From contig MNCI01016470.1 in NCBI GenBank assembly GCA_015680685.1, positions 235,987 to 293,986 on the forward strand: a stretch of DNA of 58,000 nucleotides, read 5' to 3'. Source of the DNA: Gnetum montanum. Lineage: Eukaryota > Streptophyta > Gnetopsida > Gnetales > Gnetaceae. Positions 23,104 through 35,785 of the stretch are shown here, one piece after another (the first letter of the stretch is position 1; every line of letters begins with the position of its first letter). Below the pieces are notes generated by a model. It had not been told where the DNA came from. It saw nothing but the letters and a program-made list of their open reading frames with translations, and did no database searches. A program made the position numbers and the translations under genes.

Positions 23104-23788
23104 ATTAAGAAATATCATTTGAGTGTATATTATCCTCAACCATAACTATGAAATTCCTAACAATCTATTAGTGGCCAACAAAAGTTGTTGGAGTTGGATG
23201 AGATTTCATCATGAGTTTGGTATGCTATTAGGGAATCCATTTTCAAATAAACTCATAGCTTGTAGTTTCATAAAGATGTTAGTCAAGATAGATAAATAAC
23301 CTTGCAAATTATTGTTTTCTAAATCTAGCTATGTGAGAGTAGTAAGGTTGCATAAATAGTGGAGAATGGTTTCACTCAATTATTTTTAGAAAGATGAATT
23401 TCATTGAGATGATAGAGACTAAAAAGAGAGAGAAATGAATCTATTCAAATGATTTACTAGAAGATTAAGATAACAAAAGAAAGAAAGGTTTTTCAGTTGA
23501 GTAGTATTGATATTGTGAATATTTTTTGGACCTATATCAAGGAATTCAAGGTTATAGAGTGCTCCCAATCATGAAGGGATTTGTCCAATTAATTGCTTTT
23601 GGTATATACTAAACTCATTAAAATTTTGAAGTATTAAAAGATACACAAAAATGTTACCACTCAAGGAATTTAAACATAGATAAAAAATATACATAGATGA
23701 AATGTTTTATAGTTGATAAGGAATCCTACCTTCAAATTTATTAAAGAATAAATCCAATGAATTTTTCTTGCAAAGAATGTCAAGGGAG
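23104..23788 (-). pseudogene. LRR receptor-type gene remnant, piece 2
   Basis: Minus-strand coding with plant LRR repeats: NLTTLT then LDLENNNLQGYLSIL, followed by SLFENGFPNSIPNS and LIQLQQLLLATNRL. Upstream repeats (23,788-23,400) show FNKFEGRIPYQL and GALYNLEFLDIG. Frame changes and stops are frequent. At its upstream end it is interrupted by element B. Removing B and one copy of its 5-bp duplication joins it to the piece at 36,788-36,859. At its downstream end it abuts A, and the reading resumes in the piece ending at 12,690. Confidence 0.75.
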
Positions 23789-23886
23789 TGTCACATCTCC
23801 ATTTCCAAATGACACTATTGCCTAATGAAGATGGTGTCTCTTCTTAATAAGTGTTATTATTATCTTAACAAGACCCAAAAGGGTAT
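23789..23886 (+). repeat. B 5' LTR, first 98 bases
   Basis: Matches the start of the family-A LTRs through cctaatgaagatggtgtctc and caagacccaaaaggg, then stops at the first base of D (TGATGAG at 23,887). Confidence 0.78.
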
Positions 23887-24549
23887 TGATGAGTCATCAT
23901 TGTATCAACCCCAATATTAAGGCTCTGATATCAGATACATGATATCGGGTCCTAAGAAACAATGTTGGATTTCCGATATCATCTCTTCCATGCTAGCCTA
24001 TAAATACAACACTTGGGTGCATAGTTAGAACATAGTTTTAGTTCTTAGCTTTTTATAGTCTTTCTTAGATTTCTACATTCAAGTTCTATTATTCCCAGTA
24101 AATGCTTGCAGTGTGATGTTTCTAATCGTATGACATCCTTGTAAGTACTTGGTAATCTAGCAGTGTATCATTTGGCACACCTAGTGACATACACTTAGCA
24201 ATCGCAGCAGTAGTTACATGAAGTCCAAGGCATGTACAGATGAGTACGAATAGACACTTATCACACGTAGGTGAGTTTAGATTTTATTTTCCATTTTTCA
24301 TTAGCTTAATTAATTTATCTCTTTATCATCATTAGGAGTAGTATAGAATTAGATAACATCATATCCCTCACTTTGGACTAAACTAAATGTGAAAAAGCTA
24401 TGACTAGTCCAAGTGGGAAGATAGAAAACTATGATCAAAGCATAATAATCTAAATTCCACAATTAGTCCCATCCATGGAATTCGATTAGATTGTGTGTGA
24501 ACGCTTGTGATTCATATGGTTGGGTGTAGGGGTACATCACCACTCATCA
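23887..24549 (+). repeat. D 5' LTR
   Basis: Terminal inverted words TGATGAG and CTCATCA. TATA box in gcctataaatac at about 23,998. U3 carries several gatatc words (23,926-23,985). The R/U5 part resembles E and F, including 'tccatggaattc' and 'gtgattcatatggttggg'. A decayed tRNA-Asp-type primer site follows at 24,551. Confidence 0.82.
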
Positions 24550-24674
24550 TTGTCACTATTTCTAGTGATGGTGCTAGTTATTTAGATTATTTATATTATA
24601 CATGATCACTATAAAGGTATTAATGATATATCCTTCAAAAAATATTAAATCACACACATCATAAGCCAACAAAA

Positions 24675-26990
24675 ATGTCTCTTTCACAAGGAAGTGATAA
24701 TGCACTATATAATGAAAACATTCATTGAAGAACTAATGAGATATATAGTGAGGAAAATTGGAGTGACTAACCTTGTTCTAGGGTTTCTTATGTTCCTGAC
24801 CATCCAAACAACACTTGAAGACTACATTCACCTAAGGCAGACAATCTTGGAGGAGATGACATATGTCCTAAACTAGGGGAGGCTTGAAGGCCTAGGACCT
24901 CCTTGAGACCAAGAAATGATAAATTAAGGGACCCTGGGGAATACCATAGAAGCCATGACAATCCTTCCAATTCCTCATCTTCCTCTTCCCTTTCAATGTC
25001 TAGTTTTGACCAAGATGAATGTAGGTATGAAGATAAAGCTCTACTAAAGGGTCAAAATTGAAACAAAAATTGAACCCATAGGAACTCTCATAGTTATCAA
25101 CATGAACATAGACAAAATTGTTACAATCAATGGAATAGAAATTTTCATCACAACCTATCTAATGATGATGAACCATTTTTTTCATTTGGGGCCTAATGTA
25201 GATCACATAGGTAGTTAAGATATCTCACAGGCATCGCAAAGAGAGTTTCCTACCTAGGCTTGATATGAATAATATTCCTAAATTTGTAGGAGGCTATGAT
25301 TCAGATTCAAAACATCATTCAGAAGCCTTCCATGATGCCTATGCTTTCTACAACATTGAAAGTGGGTGGAAAAAGCTTAAGCTCTTTCCTATGACACTAA
25401 TTAATATAGCTGAAGTGTGGTATAGATCATTAAAACAAAATTTAATCCAACGATGGTCTACAATGTTGGAACTATTCAATGAGAAATATCAAACCCATGT
25501 GAGGGTGTCTAATTTAAGGACACAAATCCAAGAATGAAAGCAAGAACAACATGAACCCTTGGATATGGCTTAGATAGATATTATTCCCTACTAAATAGAT
25601 GCCTAGGACATGGTTTCTCTAAGGGAAGGCAACTATTCCACATCATAGATGGGCTTCATAATGAAATGAGGGAGACCCTTAGGATGTATTCCCTAGGAAA
25701 ATTATACGAGCTACAAGTACATTAGATCTGAGAGCTAATCGAGTGTATGGTAAAAGAATAAGAAGAGATATGTAAATGGGAGAATGTTGAGAAATATCAT
25801 TGTGACCCAACTCTTCAATAGAAGGAGGTCCATATCTATGATAAAGAGAGAGAAATCATTCTCGATAGGCTGATTCCACAACAAACATTGGTGATATAGA
25901 AGTCTATTGATGAACTTCAAGAAAAGTTTAATAGGGTGTCAAAATGGATATATGAAAATGTTACAACTCTCGTTGAGATGGTCGAGGAGAGGATCATGCA
26001 AAACAAGCCAAGTGATCACAATAAAAAAAGGATATAGAACCAAGAAATAGCTAGGAACACTTTTTGACAAACAAAAAAATGGCTGATGAAAGTGAGGCTA
26101 TAGACTCAACCCTAGAAGAGGATAATGGATGTGACATTTGCATATATGAAAATTAGAAGGGTCATTTCCTAGTCTTGTTACATCTACATGAGTATTGGAT
26201 AGGTGCCTTAAATCCAAAGTTTGTATAGAAGCACATGCCTAGGAGATTTTCTCTTTCACGAGGTAATTATAGATAGTCTTACAACCAACTGTACCATCCT
26301 AGGGGGGACTTATTACCAACCTTAACATTTTCATCAACCACAGTGGTAATAACCATAGTCATGGGGGAGGCCCCTACCAAATCAGCCCTATCCTTCCTAT
26401 TTGTCAAAATTGCATGGATATTATGTTCAACACCCTATTTCTGCAACTAGTTCTACATCCTCTACTTTAAATCACCACTAGCACTCTCTCAAATACCATC
26501 AACTCATGAAATCTTAGGAGGGATCACCACCTCATGCCTCTTACCATCCATCCTACCCTAAATATTCTCATACTCCACCTCATCACACACCACCCTCAAG
26601 GACATTGGAAGGTTCAGCATCATAATATCAACAAACAAATGCCACTTGCGTTGTGAATATGCATAGACATGTTGACATTGGTAGATCTCAAACGCCATGT
26701 CAAAAATGTCCCTTCTTTAGGAAAGGTTGTAAGTTGAAGCAAAAGACTCATGGATCTACCACATCATCTAAACCAACACAATTCCAAGCTAGTGCAATGT
26801 CTTCCTTTTCACCATCACCATCCTATAATCATACACAGGGGTCACCATCTATCATTACTCTAATTCCAAACCCAAGAAATGAATCTACAAGTTTGGGGAG
26901 ACCAACAAACCCATGCATACCATATCATGATCAAAGGTGTAGTCATGGGCTAGACATCCATCAAGTTAACACACCTCATATCTTGACCTA
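24675..26990 (+). pseudogene. gag of D
   Basis: Starts at ATG 24,675 with MSLSQGSDNALY. A Ser/Asn/His-rich N-terminal part follows in broken frame. The gag core is open at 25,265-25,537: NIPKFVGGYDSD, then KKLKLFP and, further on, RWSTMLELFNEKY. This is the plant Ty3 gag (retrotrans_gag) pattern, and E has the same blocks at 40,620-40,744 and 43,762-43,900. A later CDIC motif (about 26,132) marks the putative metal-binding region, and a Ser/Pro-rich tail is open at 26,653-26,991. The product would form the particle. Many TAG stops. Confidence 0.78.
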
Positions 26991-26994
26991 GTAG

Positions 26995-28940
26995 ACATTT
27001 AACACTTAAGTGTGTGACTAATGATTTGTCTACCCAGCCATTACAGCATCGAAAGACACCTAGTGGCTTGGGAATGAATACTTACTAATGTTTTATACAA
27101 GCATAAATTCTATCCATCCACTTATTAATCCTTTTCATGGCCAAATGTTTAGTCATGGGAGTCATCCCTAATTCTAATGTTTAGGATTCATAAGTGTTTT
27201 TCATCTTTTTGTTTTACATTTTTTGTCATTTTCTCATTTCTTGATACAATTTTTCTTATTCTTTTCCACTTTTTCTATTTGCTTTTTTCATCTTCTTTGT
27301 TAGTAATCTCACTTGTGAATAAAAAAATCATGTAGCCCATTGAGATGAGGTTTCCTATATGTTTTCGAGTCATAAGGGACTGATTATTTGGACAATGAGA
27401 TCACATAATATATCCACTCATTCCATTAATAATATGTTATTTCTCTAGTCATAATGATATTCTTTTTCATCATCCAACCTAAAAATAAATCCATAATCAT
27501 TGTGTCCAGGTAGAAGAGTGCAAAACCAAGGCAGAATGTAAGGGTTATGACATCAAGGGGATTTGTGGATTTTCTTTGGCCACTTATATATGTTCTATCA
27601 TGTTGCAGAGGTTGTAATTATATCCTTGTAGATCTAATGAAAAATGGAAGTAAGAGTATCATAAAAATGCATTGAATGAATTCTACAGGTTCCATTGGAA
27701 AGACATGTATCCATGCTTGAGGGTTGGCAGCTTCTCAAAAATTTCATAAAAAGAAAAAAGACATGTGTGCCATAAATAAGATTCTCCCTTGTTAAAAATG
27801 CCAAGTGATGTTACTCCTTGTAACTATGATAGTCTTATGGTTGTTTGCCAACCTGATGAAATGATGCGATGTCACTAAAATGTGGTTTGAACTTGGTTTA
27901 AATCTTGGAAAGAAAGATTCATGATTATTTAACCATTAATAACACACAAGAATTCATTGTGCCCATGGTAAAGCACCTCATGTCCCAATTTATGCAATTC
28001 TTTCTGCAGTCTATCTCATGTTGTTGTTTGTTTAATCCTAACTTGTGGTTTTGTGTAACATAGAGTTATTATCTCAAATTGGTGGTTTTAATGTGTGTGT
28101 TTTGCTTCATAGGTATGCATTACATTCAACCCCTTTAGTGCTTACAGACATTTTTAGGTATGGTTAAACAAGGGCATCATAAGCTAGAGCTTGCTTTGGG
28201 GAGGACCCACTTGTGTAATTTTTGTAACATGTACTCATTTAACACAACCACATCATTCTTCATCTTCCAAGCATGCACTTGTTACATTTTGTCATTTCCC
28301 TTCAACTATAACTTGATCTATCCAAAAAGTCAATTTCAATGCCCTTTTTCTTGCTTCTTCTAAAGCCTTTCACATCGATGACTCTACCTCCTCACACTCC
28401 TAGTGCCTCAAACTAATTTTCCACTTACCCTAGAACTATGGACCTAACCTTAACCTTCCAACCAATCACAAAGCTTCATTTTCTATGCTCAAATTCCCCT
28501 TTTAATGCATATTCTTTGACCCTGATATTGAGTACTCGATATTAGGTGGAATGCAACGTTAAATACCTAATATTCTTGCATGGGAAACTTGTTCCAATTT
28601 TTGATAATTTGCTATCACCCGAAGGATTTTATAAAGGTAGGAACACTAAAAACCATAAGTGTTATACCGAAAAATCAATTGTGGTAACACCAAAAACCTT
28701 AATCTTTTCACCTAAGGGACCATAACCGTTATAATAAGTCATACATAAGGAAAAAGAAACTAATTGCGAAGGATTATAAAAGAAGATAAACACTTTTTGG
28801 GAAATTTTTCTAGAAATTTTTCTAACTTTGCAATCATATAAAATAAAGAACTTAATGAAATTAAGGTTAGGAGTATGATATACATCTATTAATGGTAAAT
28901 ATTGACACCTTAGTAACATCCAATATTTGCTTGATTATAG
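26995..28940. other. D spacer between gag and the extra ORF
   Basis: Non-coding, T-rich in parts. The section from about 27,180 resembles the E spacer that follows integrase (48,960 onward), which places the pol deletion at about 26,995-27,180. Around 28,520-28,575 there is a cluster of gatatt/atatta words like those in the D LTR. No gene is seen. Confidence 0.55.
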
Positions 28941-31670
28941 ATGGCCCCAAAAATAGGAGCACAAGGAGAACCTTCATAGTGAGAAACAAAGAACCCATGA
29001 GGTGGTTGAGAAAAATAAGATGAATGTGTGGAGCATGAAGATCAAGAAGCCCAATCATTCAACATTCACCAAGAGGCTCCTATCACAGGATAGTTAGTCC
29101 AAGGAGAGGTCATAAAACTACCAGCTCCCATGCAGGGACAACGTCTCACACTACCTCTTGAATGCCTTGAATCCATTCAAGAAAAGTTCACATTGACCAT
29201 GATCATTTTGAAGATAAATTTTGGTCCATTTATGGAATTTTCCCTAGAAGTGGTTTGGACATAACTTCAGGCATTACCCTTGTGGCCCATTCTTTCAAAT
29301 AGTGGCGAATGGTACCATGGTGAGACCCATCAATTCTGGAACAACAAAGATGAAGGAACCACTATAAACATCTATGGAGTTAATTTCTCTTTCTCAATCA
29401 AGGTAATTACAAAAACTCCAAATTTTCCAAACAAAGGGGCTAAAGTAGCTCGTCTATCCACTAGGTTTGATCCCAACACTAAAAAACTATGGCTAAAATG
29501 AGCATACGGAAAAGAAGACAAAACATATAATGAACTGACTCTAGAAGAGAGGATATATTTCAAGATCGATACGTACCATCTCTTCCCAATAAAAGGGCTT
29601 AATAGGATCTCAACATTTACAGCTAGGGGAAGTGCCATTTTAATGGGCAAATATGTGATCAATCTTTTCCAATTCTACTTCACTAAAATTTATAGGTGGT
29701 TTGAGGAGAAAAAGGTAAAGAAACAAACACTCCCATTCCATTACCTAATTAGAAAGTTATGCAAACATGTTGGAATCTTGGGGTATATGAATGATATCCC
29801 TAGGAAAGCTCAAAATGCATCTTTCACTAAACTTCTCAAACCTGTGACACTAAAAAAAGATCTTAGTGAAAAGTAAGAACTAGAGAAGGAAGTAGAGTCA
29901 GAAGTAGAAGTACAATGTGAGCCTAAATAATGTCCAAAAACACAAGCTCCACCACCAAAATTTTCTCAAGATTATAGGCCCTCAATGAGTCATCTACAGA
30001 AAATCACTGAGGTTGTTAGTTGGGGAAGCAGAGATGAGTCTAATCTCTTCAAAGTAATCAATGATGCCATATAGTCTACTATTTCAACTAATCCAACAAG
30101 GGAAGAGATCTCATTGCAATCAAGAGGAGGATCCTAGTGGTCTAGGTAAATCTTTGAAAATGACGAATCCTTCCAACTAATGCTTGAAACTAGAGAAGGT
30201 GCCAAAATTATGGTAATGAAACATCAAGATGTGGTAGGTGTAGTAGAAGTAATTACAGATCATGTCAAGGAATCATTTAATGTACCTATTGTGCCCTTAC
30301 TAGATCTTATGGGGACCAAAGATGCATAGATGCTAGCCGAGACTTTGATGACTCTTGCAATGCATGAGGATGCACTTGATCATTTATTGCACATAGGGCA
30401 AGTGATGACCACTTTGTTTGAAATTCCCAATGATGTCACTATAGCATAGTTAGACCTCATAGCCACCAAATGGAAGCTAGTTATGGTTGAAGTTAGGGTG
30501 GAGCATGCATAAGTGGAATTGTAGAAGTTACAATAAGAGTTGGCTACCTTGAGAGCTAAATGATGGAACCCTACTTGATTTGTTGCCCCTAACTAGCTAA
30601 AATGATTTAGGATGGAGTTTTTGGCCAAGCTAAATAAGGAGAGTGTAGCTATAGAACAAGAAAAGAAGAAGGTAGTCTAGAATGCCTTAGTTGATGATGC
30701 ATAATCTGATGCGTATAAAAAGCCATTGACCTTTGTGCAAGAGGAAAATAAGAAGCTTGCCACTGAAAACTCAAAGATTAGCCACAATTGAAAAGCAAAA
30801 GAATGTTCTTGAGGAGAGTGTTCATCAGTTAAGAGAACAATTAGTGAGGATCAACTAGGACATCAATAAATTGGCTAGAGAAAATAGAACCCTCTCAATG
30901 AAGAAGGTCCATGCTATTTAACAAAAGTATACAACAAAAATTAGCATGTGGTAGAATAGGGCCAAGAAGAATGAAAAATTGAAGGAACACTTCCACAACT
31001 AGGTAGGCAAGTATAAGAAAATAAATGAGAAGGAAATCTAGATGACTAAAGCTAGCATTGGATCCCTATCAACACAAAATCCTAAGTGGTAGCTAATTTT
31101 GGATAGCTATGCATTGGTCTAGTATGCAGAAGTAAAGAATAAAGACATGAAAATCAAATATTTGAAAGAATACATGACATTGACTAAACTCAAATATGCC
31201 AACCTTGCCATGTTAATAGTAGGTCAACCTTAGAATGAGCTAGAGAAGCAAGTAGTGACCACCTATGCATTATATGAATAAGAGTTTGTAGATTGGAAAG
31301 ATGCTTTGTAGAAGCTCCATGTAGCAAACTTGGAATTGGAGGTGATCAAAGCTTACTACCATGGAAAAAGAGATGTTGCCTCAGACCTAGTTAGGAGATT
31401 GATAGATTATCATGAATTAAGAATAAAAGCTAGGGCCTTTGAGGAAGAATGATGGTAGTTTGTAGCCTGGTACGTGAAGGCCAATCAAATGTTTCTATAG
31501 CTATCATTTCCTTAGGATGTACCAGTGTGAGAACACATTAGTTTAGCAGCCTAGATAGTACATGACCAAAGGATAGAAGAGGAGATGTTGCAAGCATTAC
31601 ATGATCGCTATAAATTTCACAAGCTTGGTGACAAATAAAAGTGCCAGATGGAAGAGCCACCACCATTGGG
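28941..31670 (+). pseudogene. extra ORF of D (env position, coiled-coil)
   Basis: Starts at ATG 28,941 (MAPKIGAQ), directly after a ttgattatag acceptor-like word. The N-terminal globular part includes STRFDPNTKKLW (about 29,456) and then an LPFHYLIRKLCKHVGI block (about 29,731). That block resembles the domain called putative plant transposon protein in plant Ty3 elements. The C-terminal half (about 30,470-31,600) is a long helix-rich stretch with heptad-like spacing, for example VLEESVHQLREQLV near 30,810, and several Lys/Glu-rich repeats. E has the same ORF. Numerous TAG and TAA stops. Function is not known; the position is that of the env-like ORF of Athila-type elements, but I see no signal peptide or membrane anchor. 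Confidence 0.68.
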
Positions 31671-31816
31671 AACTACATGAGCTTCCCCAGTTTTGTGTCC
31701 TATAATATTATGTCCCATTTTTGTACTACACCACTGTGACATGTGTAAGTCAATTTTTTTTGTTTGTTTATTTGTCAAAGTTAGTTAATAATTCCAAAAA
31801 TTGGTGAAATGGTATC

Positions 31817-32127
31817 AGTTATGGGGGTATGATGAGTCATCATAATATTAGTCCCGATATTGGATACTTGATATTGAGGCTCTAATATCAGATACATGAT
31901 ATTGGATCCCATGAAATGATTTCAGATATCTGATATCATCTCTTTCATGATAGCCTATAAACATAACACTTGGATTAGGACATAGTTTTAGTTCTTAGTT
32001 TTTGATAGTCTTTCTTAGATTTTTGCATTCAAGTCCTGTTATTCCTAGTGTATGTTCGCAATGTGATGTTTGTAATCATACAACATCCTTGTTCGAGTGT
32101 GACATACTTGGACATGTTACATGACTA
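31817..32127 (+). repeat. D polypurine tract and truncated 3' LTR
   Basis: The purine tract ends at 31,829 and the LTR starts TGATGAGTCATCA at 31,830. It aligns with 23,887 onward through TATA (cctataaac, about 31,958) and on to a 'gttacatga' word at about 32,120. The remaining LTR (about 370 bases) is missing, and element B sequence follows. Confidence 0.78.
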
Positions 32128-32565
32128 GAAATAGGCTAGTTTGATCCTTTTAGTTCTTGAAAAATCAACTTCATTTTTGAAGCCTAAGACTATATCCAAT
32201 AGATAGTACTTGTCGAGACAATTTCAATGATACAAATTTTGTCTTGATCATACTTAGGGTTTGGGAGATATTGATGTTTAAATTGTCTTGTTATATGTGC
32301 ATTAAAATAATATTAAATTATTAAAATTATTAATTTATTATTTAAACAAAAAAATAGTCAAAATTTTAGGATTAGGAATCAACCTAAAATTGCCATTTAT
32401 CCATACTGAACCCTTACCCTATCAATGGTCGAATTACCATGTCAACCATCGAAGCAAGATGGATTAAAATAATAATAAAAAGTTAAACAAATAAAAAAAA
32501 ATTTAAAGTAGGAGGTTATGGGTTCAAACCCCAGTGCACCCACTTTACATTAATATGTATGTATG

Positions 32566-32602
<37 letters not shown>

Positions 32603-33890
32603 AAAGGAATAATAAAAAAAAATTTAAAAAAGTTGTTAAGTGAGAGGTCGTGGGATCAAACCCCTACCCCTCAACTTTAAAAATTCATTTTAAAAACAAT
32701 GAAATAAAAATAATAATAATAATTTATAAATAAGAAAATTTACAAACTGTGTTGCCCTACAAGGGCCATGCATGCCTTGTAGGCTGCACTGGCCTTGCAT
32801 GGGCTACATAGGCATTGCATGCCACACTGACCTTGCAAGGGCCATGTTGGTCTTGTAGGGTACATTGGCCTAATAGGATTGCTACAAGATGTAGGCCACC
32901 TACTAATTTTTTTGGGTGCAACATCGACCACTCACTTCATGTTGCCTTTGTGCCATCACTGTTTTGACCACATGCCATGACACTCCACTACTACTCCCGC
33001 ATGCTTTGCCTTGCTATTCTCCATTGCTATGCATCGCCTATTGTACAACTGTCGTTGCACCTAGAAACCATCACTCACTTGCTATTACTACCTCAAACCC
33101 TAACCCTAGTAGGGTTGGGAGGGGAAGGGGCATGACCTATGCTACACATCTTTCAACCATGTGACTTGTGTTCCCACCGACATGTGCCTTGCAACTACGC
33201 ATCCTTCCACCATGTTTGCACATCGTCCTCATTGCATTTTTTGTAGTTGTCATTGATTGCATAATTGATGCCTATTGATGCTATAAATCATCACCTCCCA
33301 TGCCATGGATCATCACCTCCCATGTAAAAACCCTCGTAGTCAATGCATTTAGGGCCACATAGGTCTTGTTTGGGGCCATGTGAGCCCGAAGGAGGGCCAC
33401 ACAATCCTCAAGGAGGACCATGTAGACCCCAAGAAGGGCCACATGAGACCACTAATAGGCCATGTGGGCCCTAAATAGGGCTATGAGAGCCTAGAAATGG
33501 GCTGCATAGGTCCCAATGAGGGCTACACAAGCCCTAAAAAGGGGTCACATAGGCCTAGGCTGTGTAACACCTTCTCCACCACCACCATTGATGCACACCT
33601 CTATCTACTATGTTGCTTACCTCATATGTGTTCCCTACCCCACTACCATCCATAACTTAGCCACCTAGTAGCCACCTAATCCACCATTGGAACACCACTG
33701 CAACTATTATTATCGTTAGCACAAATTGGCAAATTCTTCATCATGTGAGAGAAAAATTGAAATTTTTGTCAATTGATAGAAAATTTAAAATTCCATCATC
33801 AAATGGTTAATTTAAATTAAAAACATTCAAAAATAGTTTTCAAAATTTGAATTTTGAGCATTGATAGCAATAGATAAAAATTTCACAATT
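32128..33890 (+). other. variable leader region of B
   Basis: Matches A from 19,180 for about 600 bases. It contains a TATG/TA microsatellite (about 32,553-32,597), a C/T-rich stretch, a ccttgcaagggccat-type array (32,755-32,880) and a 27-30-bp minisatellite of gggccacatgag-type units (33,350-33,560). No coding match between A and B is seen here. Confidence 0.6.
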
Positions 33891-34341
33891 AAGCATGTTC
33901 GCCTTGGAGTAGAACTAGAATGGGTAACCTTTTGGGAGGTGTCATTTTTCATGCCAAATGTCCTAGAGTTGAGAAACCACAATGTTTGATTTTGGAAGCC
34001 ATTTTTTGCAAATGAAGAGTTTTTTACCATATTTTTCAACCTCCAAACACAATGGTGAAGTCAAATATATCACAAGGAACCCCAAGAATTAGTTATTACT
34101 CCTTGCCTCATATAGTGCCTTGAGATCCTCAAAAGTTTAATTTTTAGACAACTTGAGCACAATAGTCATTTCCAATATTTTTCATCCTTCTAAACTCAAT
34201 GGTGAGGTTAGATTTATCATCCAAGTATCTAATAATTCATTAATATCAAAAATTATGCCTAATTAATTTAACCTTTTTGGCACCTTAGGATTACTATGGC
34301 ATATCATTAGTTACACTGTTGGAGTCAGTGTTCTGTAAGGG

Positions 34342-34364
34342 AGGGGGGGGGGGGGGGGGGGGGT
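34342..34364 (+). repeat. poly-G run
   Basis: More than 20 consecutive G where A has 'aaggagggtagaaagg'. Probably slippage or an assembly error; length is not reliable. Confidence 0.7.
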
Positions 34365-34559
34365 TTAGAAAGGCCATTAAGAATTAGATAATATAGTTAA
34401 ATATTATTAAAAATCAAGTAATGTAATTATATATTACTAATATTAGATAATGTAATTATTCAGTTAATGTAGTTGATTATTAGTTGATGTATTAGTTGGA
34501 GAATTAGTTGAGGAAACAAAAAAATTTTCAACTGTCAAGAAAAGGTATATTAATCTATC

Positions 34560-35785
34560 TTGTAATCAAAACATATGGTAGAACAACATGAGACTCAATA
34601 TGTTTTTTTAACTAGGAGTATGATACTGATGAAGATAAATGATTTAGAAGAGAATCCAAGAATGAGAATGAAAGTTGCAACAAGCAATGTGCTTGCAAGA
34701 TCCCTAGTGATAGAGAAACAACATTTGCTATGTCCATTATGGGATTTGGATTGGTACAAATATTGATACCCATGCATTTTAGTAGAGTTACTAGATTTTG
34801 AAGTTTATGCTTTATGCCTACAAGAAGTCTTGCCATGGAAATTTCTATATCAATTCCAACTAGACTTTGGAAAGATGGGTATAGAGGTATTTATAAGCAA
34901 AAATGTTATTGTGGAAGTTCTTCTTTTGAGCCATATAGATTAGCATATTGTAGAAATCACAACATGGATGGTTGTGTGATCTTTTATAAAGAAGAAAAGT
35001 TTGAATTGGTACAAAGATTTGAATAAAGTTTAGAAAATATGATTTTTGAAATTCTAGAACTTCAAGTGATGGACAAGAAAGAATAGTTAAGATTTTAGAA
35101 AAATCACATAGTCTTAGAATTAGTTCTAAAAGTTCATTTATCAGGAAGATCTGTATGCATGGTTAAAACACATTTGATTGCCAAACCAACATGTTCAGAT
35201 GTTAGACTATGCCAAGAAGCATATTTGATTAAGAAAATAGAAGAAAGTTTGAAGAATAAGTTATTCTTGAGTTATACAGGTCCAGTTCCATTTATTCTTT
35301 GTGGAGACTTCAATATAAAATTTGGAAGTAGCGTTTATCAATTCTTAATATATGTGTATATGAAAGAATCTTTGGAAGATGAACTTGACTTGAAGAAGAT
35401 GTTTCCATCAATTCAGCATGCAATTCCATTGGCTAGTGCATATTCTGCTTACTTTGAATCTTCTGTAAATAAATCAGATTCTAGAATTCAAGAACATATG
35501 ATTTTTATGGATAGCACTTATTAGGAACCATAATTTACCAATTACTTTGCTATGATTAATGAGGATGGGTCAACAACATTCTTCATTGAGGCTCGATATT
35601 ATATTTGGTATGATGTTCAATTCTTCAAAGTTACTAAGTTACTAGAGTTAATTTTAAAGAAGAAGTTGAGAAGAATCAAGATCAATCCTTGACATCCTAT
35701 ACAAGACCATTTGATCATATACCACTTATGGAAAAATTGCAATTACTTCCATTAATTCATAAGGTCGATCAAGATCATAAAGTAT
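34560..35785 (+). pseudogene. CCR4-type deadenylase EEP domain captured in B
   Basis: The best preserved copy. EEP-family motifs occur in family order. MKVATSNVLARS (about 34,660) matches the RVASYNVLA start. An ALCLQE motif (about 34,809-34,826) holds the Mg-binding Glu. DGYRGIYKQK and MDGCVIFYK (about 34,874 and 34,962) match the DGC-F block. Then VKTHLIA (35,161), CGDFN (35,300-35,314), PLASAYSAY (about 35,428), EP-FTNY (about 35,527) and a closing FDH (about 35,710-35,718) in place of SDH. CCR4 proteins shorten mRNA poly(A) tails. The whole domain runs without an intron, as if taken from mRNA. Several frameshifts and TAG stops. The N-terminal LRR of yeast CCR4 is not seen; plant homologues lack it. 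Which plant paralogue was the source cannot be told. Confidence 0.78.

Larger units (their letters stand above)
23887..32127 (+). mobile_element. D: Ty3/Athila-like element lacking pol
   Basis: 5' LTR 23,887-24,549 begins TGATGAG and ends CTCATCA. The 3' LTR starts at 31,830 after a purine tract (gttatgggggta) and is cut short near 32,127. Between them are gag (24,675-26,990), a spacer and the extra ORF (28,941-31,670). E, its relative, has about 4 kb of protease-RT-RNase H-integrase where D has nothing, so D is a deletion derivative. Only internal deletion is seen, not a second target duplication copy, because the right end has been lost. Confidence 0.8.

Noticed and set aside
32916-33164. 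82-codon Cys/His/Thr-rich frame in the leader of B
   Set aside because: Composition effect of a C/T-rich stretch; no counterpart in A.
34560-35785. LINE-type endonuclease, suggested by the GDFN motif
   Set aside because: The flanking blocks (NVLA, CLQE, DGC-F, PLASAYS, EP-FTN) fit CCR4-type EEP proteins better than LINE endonucleases, no reverse transcriptase follows, and the segment sits between LTR-element landmarks.
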